Shown here: positions 25,398 to 34,082 of the stretch, piece after piece
Layout: each line of letters opens with the position of its first letter
How positions within the stretch are numbered: position 1 is the first letter of the stretch
Assembly: GCF_007997005.1 (NCBI RefSeq)
Contig: NZ_VOSL01000049.1
Coordinates: 1-64,000 of the forward strand
Reading direction: 5' to 3'
From: Lujinxingia vulgaris
GTDB lineage: Bacteria; Myxococcota_A; Bradymonadia; Bradymonadales; Bradymonadaceae
Length of the DNA stretch: 64,000 nt
Notes under the pieces: generated by a model
What the model was told of the DNA's origin: nothing
Database searches by the model: none
The model's input: only the letters and a program-made list of their open reading frames with translations
Program-made: the position numbers and the translations under genes

Positions 25398-27554
25398 TCA
25401 GGGCCCAAAATCACTGTTCACGCCCTCGGGCTGCTCCTCGCTGCCCTCCAGTTCGGTCTCTTTCGGGGCGAATCGGGCCGAGCAATCGTCGAAGGCCTCC
25501 GGGTCTTCGGAGGCGCGACGCGCGTCGTCGCGGTAGATGTCGGCCAGGAAGTTGGCGTAGCCGTCATCGTCAACCCACACCGTGTAGTACTCCGTGATGA
25601 CCGGCAACTGATTCTCAAACTCGACCTTTCGGGTGCGCCCTGAGGCGATCGTCGCGTCCACATCCACCTCGCGACCGTCGTAGTCCGCGAGAAAACGCGC
25701 CAGCTCCACCGGCTCCTGCACGCGCACGCAACCCGAGCTGTAACCGCGCACCGGGTAGTCAAAATAATGCTTCTGGGGGGTATCATGCAGGTAGGTGTTG
25801 TGTTCGTTTGGGAAGATGAACTTCGCCACACCGAGCGCGTTGTTCGGGCCGGGCTTCTGGCGCACGGCTTCGCCGCTGCCCAGCTGCAGCACCTCGTAGC
25901 CCTCTTCCTCATAATAGTCGGGGTTCTCCCGCACCTTCGGCTCCAGCGACTCGCGCACAAGACGCGGCGGCACATACCAGGAGGGATTGAGGATCATATG
26001 CTCCATCGGTGCCCACTGCACCGGCGTAGCGTTGGGGTAGACCCAGCGCCCCGTCTCGCGGTCGCAGACCCGCTTGTTGTTGCCCACGACCACCCGAAAA
26101 CGCATCTTGCGCTCTCCGCCCACGTAAACCTCGGCGTGAAAGTCGGGGATGTTCACAAAGATGAAGTCTTCATCGCCATCGAGGTGGGTCTCGCGCCAGC
26201 GCTTGAGCGTCAGCTCCATCTGCGCCAGACGATCTTCGGCGCTCACATTGAGGCTTCGCCACACGCCGGGCGTGGGCTCCCCTTCGGTGCGAAACTGATG
26301 GGTCAGACGGTAGTGGCGCAGCGCCTCGATCAGCTCGGCGTCCATGACCTTCGGGTCAAACGCCGGCAACAGCTCGACGCCGCTGCTCGCGGCGGCCACC
26401 GCGATGGCATCCGACACCGAGGCCAGCATGACCTCATCGATTCGGGCCTCGGCGCCTTCTTCATCCTCGGCGTTCTGCGCGACCTCAGCGGGTTCCTCGG
26501 CCATCTGGCGCTCCGGATACCCTTCGCGTCGCAGCCGCTCCCGCAACACCTCCACCCACACGCTCCGATAGCCCTCCTCCAGCGGCACCTTACGCACCCG
26601 TGGCCAGCCCCCCTCCGCCACGATCTGACGGTAGCGCTCGGTCGCCTCAAAGAGCGCGCGGTACTGCGGATGATCCGGCTCCAGCCCCCGGAACACCTCC
26701 TCGACCTCCCGGGCCTCTTCGGCCTGGTAGAGCCCCTGAAGGGTGCGCTGCATCCTCCCCAGAATAAGCTCCGTGGAGCCCCCCGCATCGCGAAGATCGC
26801 GCCAGTCCAGACGGTTGAGGTTGGCGTGGCGCATCTCCCGGGCGTAGCGCAGCGCGGCGTCGGCCACATAAAGTTCAAGCTCGGCGCGCAACGCCGCCGG
26901 CTGTGCGATGGCCTCGGCCCGTGCGTTCACAAACTCCTGCACGCGGGCAAGGCCGCTGCCCCCGCGGATCAACGCCCGCTCTACGATCGGCCCGTCAAGG
27001 TCCCCCTGCTCCTCGCCAAGCGCGGCGACCGCCGCGACCAGCGCTTCGACCTCGGCCGGGCGCAGCGCAAAGGTGTTCGCCTCAATCGAGGCCTCCGCCG
27101 CAGGCGCCGCCGCTTTCCCATGACGCGCCAGCAACGCCTCGATCCGCGCCAGCCCAAACTCGCTGTCATCGATCGCGTGCAGCTCCGCGCGCCGCACCTG
27201 CGCCAGCACCGCCTCACCCACCTCGCTGAGGCCGTCATCGTCGCTCAAAAAAGGCCAGATCTCCCCGTCGATGTACTCGCGCTGAAAGACCGTCGCGTAA
27301 CGCAACCCCGAGACAACCCGCGCCGCAAAGGGCCGGGCCGACTCATGGGCCACAAGCTCCTCGACCGCCTGGCGAAGGGCCTGCTCGCGGGCGGCCTGCT
27401 CAAGCACTGGCCCCAGCTCCCCGACCCGCTCCTCGACCAGCATTCGCGCCGACTCCACCGGCACCGGCACGCCTTCGCGCTCGCCATCTTCACCGCAGGC
27501 CCCCAGCATAAGCGCGCACACGCTCGCCAGCGTCCACACGCGCCATCTCCCCAT
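25398..27554 (-). CDS. L,D-transpeptidase (YkuD/YcbB-like) lipoprotein with long N-terminal region
   Basis: About 718 residues with a lipoprotein signal (ALMLGAC near residue 20). The N-terminal ~350 residues are helical and Ala/Glu-rich without a recognised domain. A peptidoglycan-binding-like stretch ('LRHYRLTHQFRTEGEPTPG') is followed by the YkuD catalytic domain: 'IFVNIPDFHAEVYVGGE', 'MILNPSWYVPPRL', and active site HDTPQKHYFD...RGYSSGCVRV with the nucleophilic Cys. It probably makes or remodels 3-3 peptidoglycan cross-links or attaches proteins. The start is uncertain (GTG 27575 or 27596 also in frame). The neighbouring FtsEX-EnvC genes also act on the wall. Confidence 0.9.
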   Translation of the reverse strand: MGRWRVWTLASVCALMLGACGEDGEREGVPVPVESARMLVEERVGELGPVLEQAAREQALRQAVEELVAHESARPFAARVVSGLRYATVFQREYIDGEIWPFLSDDDGLSEVGEAVLAQVRRAELHAIDDSEFGLARIEALLARHGKAAAPAAEASIEANTFALRPAEVEALVAAVAALGEEQGDLDGPIVERALIRGGSGLARVQEFVNARAEAIAQPAALRAELELYVADAALRYAREMRHANLNRLDWRDLRDAGGSTELILGRMQRTLQGLYQAEEAREVEEVFRGLEPDHPQYRALFEATERYRQIVAEGGWPRVRKVPLEEGYRSVWVEVLRERLRREGYPERQMAEEPAEVAQNAEDEEGAEARIDEVMLASVSDAIAVAAASSGVELLPAFDPKVMDAELIEALRHYRLTHQFRTEGEPTPGVWRSLNVSAEDRLAQMELTLKRWRETHLDGDEDFIFVNIPDFHAEVYVGGERKMRFRVVVGNNKRVCDRETGRWVYPNATPVQWAPMEHMILNPSWYVPPRLVRESLEPKVRENPDYYEEEGYEVLQLGSGEAVRQKPGPNNALGVAKFIFPNEHNTYLHDTPQKHYFDYPVRGYSSGCVRVQEPVELARFLADYDGREVDVDATIASGRTRKVEFENQLPVITEYYTVWVDDDGYANFLADIYRDDARRASEDPEAFDDCSARFAPKETELEGSEEQPEGVNSDFGP

Positions 27555-27765
27555 CGTTTGAGCTCGCTTCACCACCGGGTACCTTCTGCCTACCACCAGG
27601 CGCGGACTTGTCCGCGGCCTGTTGAACCTCTAGCCTTTGCCCCACCCCCTCTCGCCTCCGACCCTAACAGACCTGAAGGCGTTGCCCAAGAAATCCCCCG
27701 TAAAATCCCGTCACGATCCGGCACCAAAACAGACACAAATACCCGAACAAATTCAAGGACTTACC

Positions 27766-28323
27766 ATGAGCGACATCTATTTAAGCTCGCAAACCAGCCT
27801 CCTGGTGATCGATGTGCAGGAGCGCCTGCTCAAGGCCATGCCCCAGCCCGAGATGGAGCGTTGTCTGCACGCCACCAAAACCCTGGTGGAGCTCGCCGCC
27901 GAGATCGGCGCGCCGATCGTGTACACCGAACAGTACCCGGCAGGCCTGGGCCCGACCGAGGCCTCGCTCCTCGACACGCTCCAGCAAGCCGGGGCCGAAC
28001 GCGTCGAGAAGATGAGCTTCGACGCCTGCTCGGCGCCCGACTTTCACCGCTTCCTGATCGAGCTCCCCAAACGAATCGTCGTCTGCGGCATGGAAGCGCA
28101 TATCTGCGTGCAGGCCACCGTCCGCGAGCTGATCTACCGTCGGCACAAGGTCGTGGTGCCCTTCGACGCCGTGATCAGCCGCCGCCTGGAAAACCGCGAC
28201 AACGGCCTGCGCGTTATGGAGCAGAGCGGCGCCACCATCTCCAACTACGAGACGCTGGTCTTCGACGCGCTGCGCAGCGCGGAGCACCCCGCGTTCAAGC
28301 GCTTCTCGAAGATGGTGCGCTGA
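27766..28323 (+). CDS. Isochorismatase-like cysteine hydrolase
   Basis: 185 residues, usual length for the family. The putative triad is visible: Asp in LLVIDVQERL, Lys in VEKMSFDAC, and nucleophile Cys in GMEAHICVQAT, with the cis-peptide GMEAH before it. It resembles the YcaC/nicotinamidase-like group whose members hydrolyse amides or small acids; substrate unknown. ATG 27766 follows AAGGA; the longer upstream frame lacks features. It is convergent with the glycosyltransferase gene, 17 nt away. Confidence 0.9.
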   Translation: MSDIYLSSQTSLLVIDVQERLLKAMPQPEMERCLHATKTLVELAAEIGAPIVYTEQYPAGLGPTEASLLDTLQQAGAERVEKMSFDACSAPDFHRFLIELPKRIVVCGMEAHICVQATVRELIYRRHKVVVPFDAVISRRLENRDNGLRVMEQSGATISNYETLVFDALRSAEHPAFKRFSKMVR

Positions 28324-28340
28324 ACCCCTGCCGGCGCCGT

Positions 28341-29600
28341 TTACAGGTCGGCATCATCGTCCCAGAAGGACCGCGCCGGCGCGTGCAGCCAGCGCTCCCA
28401 GCGGGCGCTGTAGTCGGGCCAGCGCAGCCGCTCGACGCGCCGGCGGCTGGCCTGACGAAGCGCCTCAAACCCATCGGGGTCTTCGGCCTTAACGCGGGCT
28501 GCGCGCTGCAACGCAGCGCGCAGCTCGATATCGTTCTGGGCCACCTGCCAGCCTGGCTCGACCAGCCATCGCTCCACCCCGGGCATCTCCCCGACCACCG
28601 GAAGCGCCCCCACCCCGGCGGCCTCCAGCAACGAGACAGGCAACCCCTCGTGGCGCCCGTTGAGGCGGTGCGAAGGGAGCAACATAACGTCGAGCCCCTT
28701 GAGAAAGGCCGACTTCTCCGCCCCGCTGACATGTCCCAGAAAAGCGATGCCCTGACCTGCGCGTGCCTCCAACCCCCGGCGCTCCGGCCCATCGCCGGCG
28801 ATCGTCAGCGTCACTGGCACTCCGGCCGACCGAAGCTTTTCGACGATGGCAATCGCCCGATCCACGCCCTTGATCGGCACCAGCCTCCCCATAAACCCCA
28901 CCCTCAACGTGACAGGCGATTGAGACCTCACGTGGCCTTCGCCGTCGACTGCGCGCTCGTCGTGATCCGCATGCTGCGTCTGACAATCCGGCGCGTCGTA
29001 GCCCATCGGCGCCACCACCACTGCCGCCGCCTCGCCGGGACGCTCCGCCAGCTCGCAGAGCCTGCTGGCGAGCACCTCACTGCTCATCGTCACCGGCCCG
29101 GCCAGCACCTCGCAAGCCAGCGCGCGCGCCACGCGACGTGGCAGCCGCCCCAGCGCGTGCACCCCGCCCGAATGCCCCACTACCACCGAGGGCACCCCGG
29201 TCATGCGACCGAGCAGCCTGGCGAGCAACCCGCCAGGAAGCACCCAATGCCCCACCACGCGATCGGCGGGCTCAGCACGCAGCTCCTGCAACCCGGCGAC
29301 CAGCATCGCCGCGGCCGCCGGCCCCATCAGCCCGGCCAACCACGGCGTCTTCTCCAGGTTTTCCGGACCGCCCGCGCCAAAAAACAAGCGCTCACAGGCG
29401 CGTGGCGCATAAGGAACAAAACGCACCCGCACCCCGCCCACCTCCCGCGGCCTGCCCGGCGCTGCGCCCTCGCCGCGAAAGCAGAGCACCCGCACGCGGT
29501 GCCCGCGCTCAGCCAGGCTCTCGCACCAGCGCGCCACGAACGCGCCGGCACCGTCGCCCTCAAAGCGCGGGTAGCTGCTGGTCAGCACCAGGAGGTTCAT
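28341..29600 (-). CDS. Glycosyltransferase family 4 (GT-B fold)
   Basis: 419 residues. The N-terminal Rossmann half opens MNLLVLTSSYPRFEGDGAGAF, typical of retaining GT4 enzymes. The C-terminal half has the nucleotide-sugar block 'GFMGRLVPIKGVDRAI' and the catalytic EGLPVSLLEA (an E-x7-E type motif). It transfers a sugar from an NDP donor to an unknown acceptor, probably an envelope glycan or lipid. GGAGG is upstream of ATG 29600. It starts 6 nt after the GT2 gene stop and is cotranscribed with it. Confidence 0.9.
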   Translation of the reverse strand: MNLLVLTSSYPRFEGDGAGAFVARWCESLAERGHRVRVLCFRGEGAAPGRPREVGGVRVRFVPYAPRACERLFFGAGGPENLEKTPWLAGLMGPAAAAMLVAGLQELRAEPADRVVGHWVLPGGLLARLLGRMTGVPSVVVGHSGGVHALGRLPRRVARALACEVLAGPVTMSSEVLASRLCELAERPGEAAAVVVAPMGYDAPDCQTQHADHDERAVDGEGHVRSQSPVTLRVGFMGRLVPIKGVDRAIAIVEKLRSAGVPVTLTIAGDGPERRGLEARAGQGIAFLGHVSGAEKSAFLKGLDVMLLPSHRLNGRHEGLPVSLLEAAGVGALPVVGEMPGVERWLVEPGWQVAQNDIELRAALQRAARVKAEDPDGFEALRQASRRRVERLRWPDYSARWERWLHAPARSFWDDDADL

Positions 29601-29606
29601 CGACGC

Positions 29607-30440
29607 CTACTCGGCCGCCGCAGGCGCAGCATCCCAGGGCTGCGCGCCGGCGAGGAGGTCACCCTCCGACGCGCCATCGGCGCGCAGCGTCACCACATCT
29701 CCGCGGGTCGCTCCGGCGACCTTAAGCCGACGCACCCGCCGCATCGCCCCCCGCAGCAAGATCCCGCTGATCGGCCCGACCACTCTGGAGATCTTCAGCC
29801 CGGAGACCTCATCGGCGTACACCGGCCGCACCACCGGCTGCGCCACCCGGGCGCCCTGCTCCGCCAGGCGAATCAACATATCGTTGGGGTAGCCATAGCG
29901 CGGATAGAGCTCGCGCAGCGGCAACGCACGCAACATCTGGCGGCTGATCGCGGTGTAGCCACACTGGGTATCCTCCAGGCCCTCCAGCCCGCTGACCAGG
30001 CTGGTCAGTCGGGCCAGCACCGCGGTCCCGGCGCGGCGCAGCGGCGGCATACGCCCGATCTCGGGGTGGCGCAGGCGGTTGCCCTTCACGTAGTCGGCCC
30101 GCCCCTCAAGCACCGGCGCGAGCACCGCGGGCAGATCCGCCGGGTCCATCTGATCGTCGGCCGCCATCACCGCCACCACGTCGGCCCCCGACGCCAGCGC
30201 GCGCTCATAACCCCGCACAATGGCACAGCCCACACCCTGGTTGAATCCCAGGCGCACCACCTCCACCCGGGCCTCCTTCCGCGCCAGCGCCCGGGCCACC
30301 TCGAAGGTGCGGTCCGGGGAGCCGTCATCGACCACGATCACCTGGTCCACAAAGTCAGGGAGCCCCGCCAGAGTGCGTGGCAAAATCGCCTCTTCACAAT
30401 AGGCCGGCACCACCACCGCGACGCGTTTTCCTTCCAACAT
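29607..30440 (-). CDS. Glycosyltransferase family 2 (dolichol-phosphate mannosyltransferase-like)
   Basis: 277 residues, GT-A fold: VAVVVPAYCEE, IVVDDGSPDRT, NQGVGCAIVRGYERAL and AVMAADDQMDP (DxD-like metal site). This matches the DPM1/DPG synthase group, which charges polyprenyl phosphate with a hexose. No C-terminal membrane helix is present. The start is ATG 30440 with GAGG upstream; a GTG at 30464 is in frame. The gene is paired with the GT4 gene and follows envC by about 90 nt on the same strand. The pair may build an envelope glycolipid. Confidence 0.9.
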   Translation of the reverse strand: MLEGKRVAVVVPAYCEEAILPRTLAGLPDFVDQVIVVDDGSPDRTFEVARALARKEARVEVVRLGFNQGVGCAIVRGYERALASGADVVAVMAADDQMDPADLPAVLAPVLEGRADYVKGNRLRHPEIGRMPPLRRAGTAVLARLTSLVSGLEGLEDTQCGYTAISRQMLRALPLRELYPRYGYPNDMLIRLAEQGARVAQPVVRPVYADEVSGLKISRVVGPISGILLRGAMRRVRRLKVAGATRGDVVTLRADGASEGDLLAGAQPWDAAPAAAE

Positions 30441-30534
30441 CTCAACCTCAATCGCCGCGGCCACGAAGGCATCTCACGGCCAGAACACGGGCGATCGTCG
30501 GGGTCACTCGCCCGAGCAACGCTCGCCAGCTCAC

Positions 30535-31608
30535 TTAACGGGTCACAAACCACGGCGCGGGATCCACAGGCCGACCGCGCTCGCGCAACTCAAAATAAAG
30601 CCCCGGGCCCTCCAGCCGGCCGCTCTCCCCGGAGGTCCCCAGCACATCGGCACGCCCCACGCGCTGGCCCACCTCCACCTCGATGCGTTCCAGGTGGGCG
30701 TAGAGCGAGTGGTAGCCGCCGCCGTGGTCCACGATCACCATCAGCCCGTAACCCACAAAACGCTCCGCGTAGACCACCAGCCCCTCGGAGACCGGGCGCA
30801 CATCGGTGCCCACCTCCACCTCGAAGGTCAGGCCGGTGTGGCGCACCGTGCTCTGCGTCCCCTTGAGCTTTCGCGGCCCGAAGGGGTGGGTCACCGGCGC
30901 ACTCACCGGCGGAACCAGCGCCCCTTTCTTGCGATGAAAGTCCGCCGTAGAGGGATTTTGGGGCATCGTCGCCTCGGCCTCTTCCAGCGCCTGAGCGGCC
31001 TGCACATAGGCCAGGTTGAGCTCGGAGCCCCCCCGATGAAGGGCCTCTTCGATCCACAGCGCGCGCTCGCGCTTTCGCGCGGCGATCAGGGCCTGCTGCC
31101 CGGCGATGCTCACATCGAGTCGGGTGCGCCAGGTCAGAAGCTCGGCGCCTCGCTCTACCCCGCGGGCCAGCTCGCCGAGCGTGTCGAGTTCATCGTTGAG
31201 CGTGGCCATCGCCGCCGGCTCGCTCAGCGCGAGCAGGCGCTTGACGCGGTCGGCGCGGGCCGGCGGCTGCCACACTGCCTGACGGGCGACCTTGCGCGCG
31301 GCCGCATCCCAGGCGGCCTGGCGGGTGCTGATCTCGCGTCGCATCCCCCGGGTAGCGCGCCAGACGGCGTGCTCATCGGCCATCACAAGATCGCCGCTGG
31401 CGTCGAGGGCGCGGGCCTGCGCAAGCTGGCGCTCCAGCTCCTCATCCAGCGCGATCGCGTCGCGCTCTCGTGCATCAAGCCCGGCCAGCCAGCCCGGCGA
31501 GCCAGAACCCTCGGCCGCCGGCACCTCGGCGCCGGCCGTTGAGGTCAAAAAGAGCGCAAGGAGCACCGCGCCGGCAAGCCGGCGAGCACCGGAGCGTCGG
31601 GGAATCAT
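30535..31608 (-). CDS. envC: EnvC-like murein hydrolase activator (degenerate LytM domain)
   Basis: 357 residues: signal peptide (about 1-27), a coiled-coil-like helical region (about 40-220), then a LytM/M23 fold (about 250-357). As in E. coli EnvC, the metal site is lost: HxGxD is HTGLT, and the usual HLHFE is GLYFELRERG. The C-terminal 'YFELRERGRPVDPAPWF' resembles EnvC. EnvC-type proteins activate cell-wall amidases at the septum when recruited by FtsEX. The gene overlaps ftsX by 4 nt, which strongly supports the assignment. Confidence 0.88.
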   Translation of the reverse strand: MIPRRSGARRLAGAVLLALFLTSTAGAEVPAAEGSGSPGWLAGLDARERDAIALDEELERQLAQARALDASGDLVMADEHAVWRATRGMRREISTRQAAWDAAARKVARQAVWQPPARADRVKRLLALSEPAAMATLNDELDTLGELARGVERGAELLTWRTRLDVSIAGQQALIAARKRERALWIEEALHRGGSELNLAYVQAAQALEEAEATMPQNPSTADFHRKKGALVPPVSAPVTHPFGPRKLKGTQSTVRHTGLTFEVEVGTDVRPVSEGLVVYAERFVGYGLMVIVDHGGGYHSLYAHLERIEVEVGQRVGRADVLGTSGESGRLEGPGLYFELRERGRPVDPAPWFVTR

Positions 31609-32516
31609 GGAAGCCTCCAGTCCAACAGGGGGCGCAGCGCGCCTTTTTCTGCGTCGGTCTGACGCGGCCGACGCAGCGCCCACCCGAGCAGCGTCCCCAG
31701 AGTCGCGCCGCCAACGATCTGAGCGAGCATCACCGGAACAGCCGCCGCCGCGCTCAGCGTCGCATCCGCAAGCAGGGGCTGCAGCGCGGCGCGAAACGCG
31801 CTGAAGATCATCAGCGTGGCCGGCGCGGCCAACGCGCCGGCCGCCGCGCCCAGCACCAGCCCGCGAATCAACGTGGGGCGGCCGAGCGCCACGCGCGACG
31901 CTCCGAACTGCTCCAGCATCGCCTGCTCAGCGCGCTCTTCTTCGCGAAGTCGCCACAGGAGGCCGCCCAGCCCCATCAACGCCCCCATCAGCGCCAGCGC
32001 CCAGGCCAACCACACGCCCGCCCGGATCGCCCGCCAGGCGGCCATCGCCTCCAGGGCTTGCGACTCGGGAAGATCCACAGCCACCACCTCCTCGCGAACC
32101 TCCAGCGCCGCGACCCGGGCCGCCAGCGCCTCACTGCCCTGCCCCAGCGCCGAGGGCTCCACCTCCAGCACCACCGGCAGCAACGAGGCGTCGAGCCCCA
32201 TCCGGCGCACCTCCTCCTCGCCAAGGCGCTGGCGCAAAAGCTCCATGCTCTCGTCTGGCGAGCGTCGATGCACCTGACTCACCCGCGACCACCCCTCGAC
32301 CTCGGCGATGAGCACGTCGAGCTGCGCGCTCTCAGGCTGCCCCTCCACATAGATCGCCGGCCAGTACTGCGTGGCGGCGCTCTGCTGCGCGCGCGCCAGC
32401 TGCCCGCTCCCCAACGCGAGCATCCCTCCCAGGCTCAGGGTGGCCGCCAGACCAAGGAGCACACACGCCGTCCAGACGCGCCGTTTTCCCGGCGCCACAA
32501 GCGGACTTCTCAACAT
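31605..32516 (-). CDS. ftsX: FtsX-like permease
   Basis: 303 residues with four predicted helices, at about 15-35, 165-190, 220-245 and 255-280, and a large periplasmic loop (about 40-160) between the first and second. This is FtsX topology. The loop includes 'WPAIYVEGQPESAQLD', similar to the start of the FtsX extracellular domain. FtsX couples cytoplasmic FtsE to periplasmic EnvC. It starts 7 nt inside ftsE and ends overlapping envC, so all three are translationally coupled. Confidence 0.85.
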   Translation of the reverse strand: MLRSPLVAPGKRRVWTACVLLGLAATLSLGGMLALGSGQLARAQQSAATQYWPAIYVEGQPESAQLDVLIAEVEGWSRVSQVHRRSPDESMELLRQRLGEEEVRRMGLDASLLPVVLEVEPSALGQGSEALAARVAALEVREEVVAVDLPESQALEAMAAWRAIRAGVWLAWALALMGALMGLGGLLWRLREEERAEQAMLEQFGASRVALGRPTLIRGLVLGAAAGALAAPATLMIFSAFRAALQPLLADATLSAAAAVPVMLAQIVGGATLGTLLGWALRRPRQTDAEKGALRPLLDWRLP

Positions 32517-33169
32517 AGCGCCGCCTCCGGCTCCACTGCGTCCAGTCGCAACACCTCACCGCCCGACGAGCGGCTCGTCGGCCGACGCCCGAGCACCACC
32601 ACGGTGCTGCCCCGCTCCTTAAGCTGCCACAACCACGAGAGCACCCGCCCTCGCCAAGCGGCCTCCAGCGCCTCATGCACCGCGTCGATGACCACGAGCT
32701 TCGGGCTCCCCACCGTGGCCATCATCACCCCGACCAGCATGCGCTCCTGGGCGCTGAGCTGCCCGCCGGGCACATCACGAAGATGTTCAAGTCCCAACCC
32801 CTCCAGCACAGCCTCGGCCGCGGCCAGCGCCCCCGACGCCCCACCACGCGCGACCATCGGCAGCACCGCATGTTCCACCACCGTACGCTTGGCCAGCACC
32901 GGCGGCCACTGCGCACACGCCCCGATCTCGCGCCGCACCGCGCTCAGCCCGGCGCGCCCCACCCGCTCCAGGTTGCGCCCGGCCACCACCAGCCGCCCCG
33001 AGGAGGGCTGGCTCATCAGTGTGATCACCTCAAAGAGCGCGCTCTTGCCGCTGCCCGCTCCGCCCACGACCTCGGCCCACTGCCCCCGCTCCACACGCCA
33101 GCTCAGCGCGCGCGCGTCGGCGCGCCCCTCACCGCAGGTGGGAACTTTCACGTCATACAATGCGATCAT
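32510..33169 (-). CDS. ftsE: FtsE-like ABC ATPase with altered catalytic motifs
   Basis: 219 residues, normal for FtsE. Walker A GGAGSGKS (36-43) and the Q-loop (Gln87) are intact. The signature LSGGE is LSAQE (138-142). Walker B ends IDA, so the catalytic Glu is Ala163, and the D-loop NLD is ALE. The H-loop His is missing (VVLGRR). ATP binding is therefore plausible but normal hydrolysis is doubtful. First gene of an ftsE-ftsX-envC set. The N-terminus and signature are divergent enough that a specialised ABC ATPase is the alternative. Confidence 0.82.
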   Translation of the reverse strand: MIALYDVKVPTCGEGRADARALSWRVERGQWAEVVGGAGSGKSALFEVITLMSQPSSGRLVVAGRNLERVGRAGLSAVRREIGACAQWPPVLAKRTVVEHAVLPMVARGGASGALAAAEAVLEGLGLEHLRDVPGGQLSAQERMLVGVMMATVGSPKLVVIDAVHEALEAAWRGRVLSWLWQLKERGSTVVVLGRRPTSRSSGGEVLRLDAVEPEAALC

Positions 33170-33222
33170 TTCTTGAGTTTTTCCCCGGGCGCCACCCGAC
33201 GATGCCGCGCGTCAGCTCGCGC

Positions 33223-33948
33223 TCATCCCCCGATGAACGCCTCCACAAGCTCGGTCAGAGAGAGATCTTCATCGATCGGATCCAGCCCGTCATAGGCCTT
33301 GATCCCCGTCGACGGAATCTCGCCACCGCGCGCCCGCGCAAGCCCCGCTTTGAGCTCGCTGACGTTAAAGCGCCCCGAGAGCTCGCGACCTCGCTTCGCC
33401 TGGGGCTTCTCCGCGGCCGCAGCGCTGACCACCTCGGCCTGCTCCAGGATCTCCGAGACCTCACCCTCATCGGCCACCGCTGTGCTGGCCTCTTTGAGGT
33501 TGGCCAGCTTGTCTTTGAGCTGCGAGAGCCCCACATGACTCTCCCCGCCGAGCTCCTCCAGCGACTCCAGCTCGCCTTCTTCCACGGCCAGCGCCGCGGC
33601 AGGCACCCGCTCCTGAGAGGGGTTAAAGACCTCAGTCTTGGCCTCCACATCCTCCTCACCGGCATCGTCGAGCGGCTCCAACCCCACCATATGGTCGTAC
33701 TCGCCAGAGAGCAGCTTCTTGTAGAGGGTGCGGTGGCTGGCCTGCATCGCGCTCTTGATCTTCTTGTCGCGCGTCTTCCCGCTCAATCCCTCCACCAGCT
33801 CGGTGTACGTGGTGATGCGCGTATCGAGGATCGCCCCGCCGTGAAAGAGCTGCGTCTCAATCGTATCGGTGCTCGCCCCGCGATCTTCGGTCTGAATGTG
33901 GAACGTCTTCCCGCGGTGCTCCACGTCGTTGTTATAACCAATCAGCAT
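33223..33948 (-). CDS. Conserved hypothetical protein with N-terminal 'HRGKTFHIQTEDRG' domain
   Basis: 241 residues. The first ~75 residues form a compact domain (MLIGYNNDVEHRGKTFHIQT, then IETQLFHGGAILDTRITTY) that I associate with small deltaproteobacterial proteins of unknown function. The remainder is acidic, Ala/Glu-rich and probably disordered or helical. No signal peptide or membrane helix. ATG 33948 has GGAG upstream; the longer frame to 34086 overlaps the LemA gene and is unlikely. It lies downstream of the GIDE-LemA gene (134 nt) and upstream of ftsE (53 nt) on the same strand. Confidence 0.7.
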   Translation of the reverse strand: MLIGYNNDVEHRGKTFHIQTEDRGASTDTIETQLFHGGAILDTRITTYTELVEGLSGKTRDKKIKSAMQASHRTLYKKLLSGEYDHMVGLEPLDDAGEEDVEAKTEVFNPSQERVPAAALAVEEGELESLEELGGESHVGLSQLKDKLANLKEASTAVADEGEVSEILEQAEVVSAAAAEKPQAKRGRELSGRFNVSELKAGLARARGGEIPSTGIKAYDGLDPIDEDLSLTELVEAFIGG

Positions 33949-34082
33949 GCAGGACTCCGACCTCAATAAGGGCTCCGCCACAGCGGGCGCGGCAAGGGTT
34001 GACCCGGAAAAATTAACACAGGCCCCGGGCGCTGAAAACCACCACCGCGCCCCGGCCTCCCCCGGGGCCACACGCCTCGGGC

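Noticed and set aside
25767-30866. A ~1700-codon open frame on the plus strand
   Set aside because: It runs opposite the L,D-transpeptidase, glycosyltransferases and other well-supported genes and also across the isochorismatase gene. Its composition is His/Arg/Pro-rich without domains, typical of a GC-rich shadow frame.
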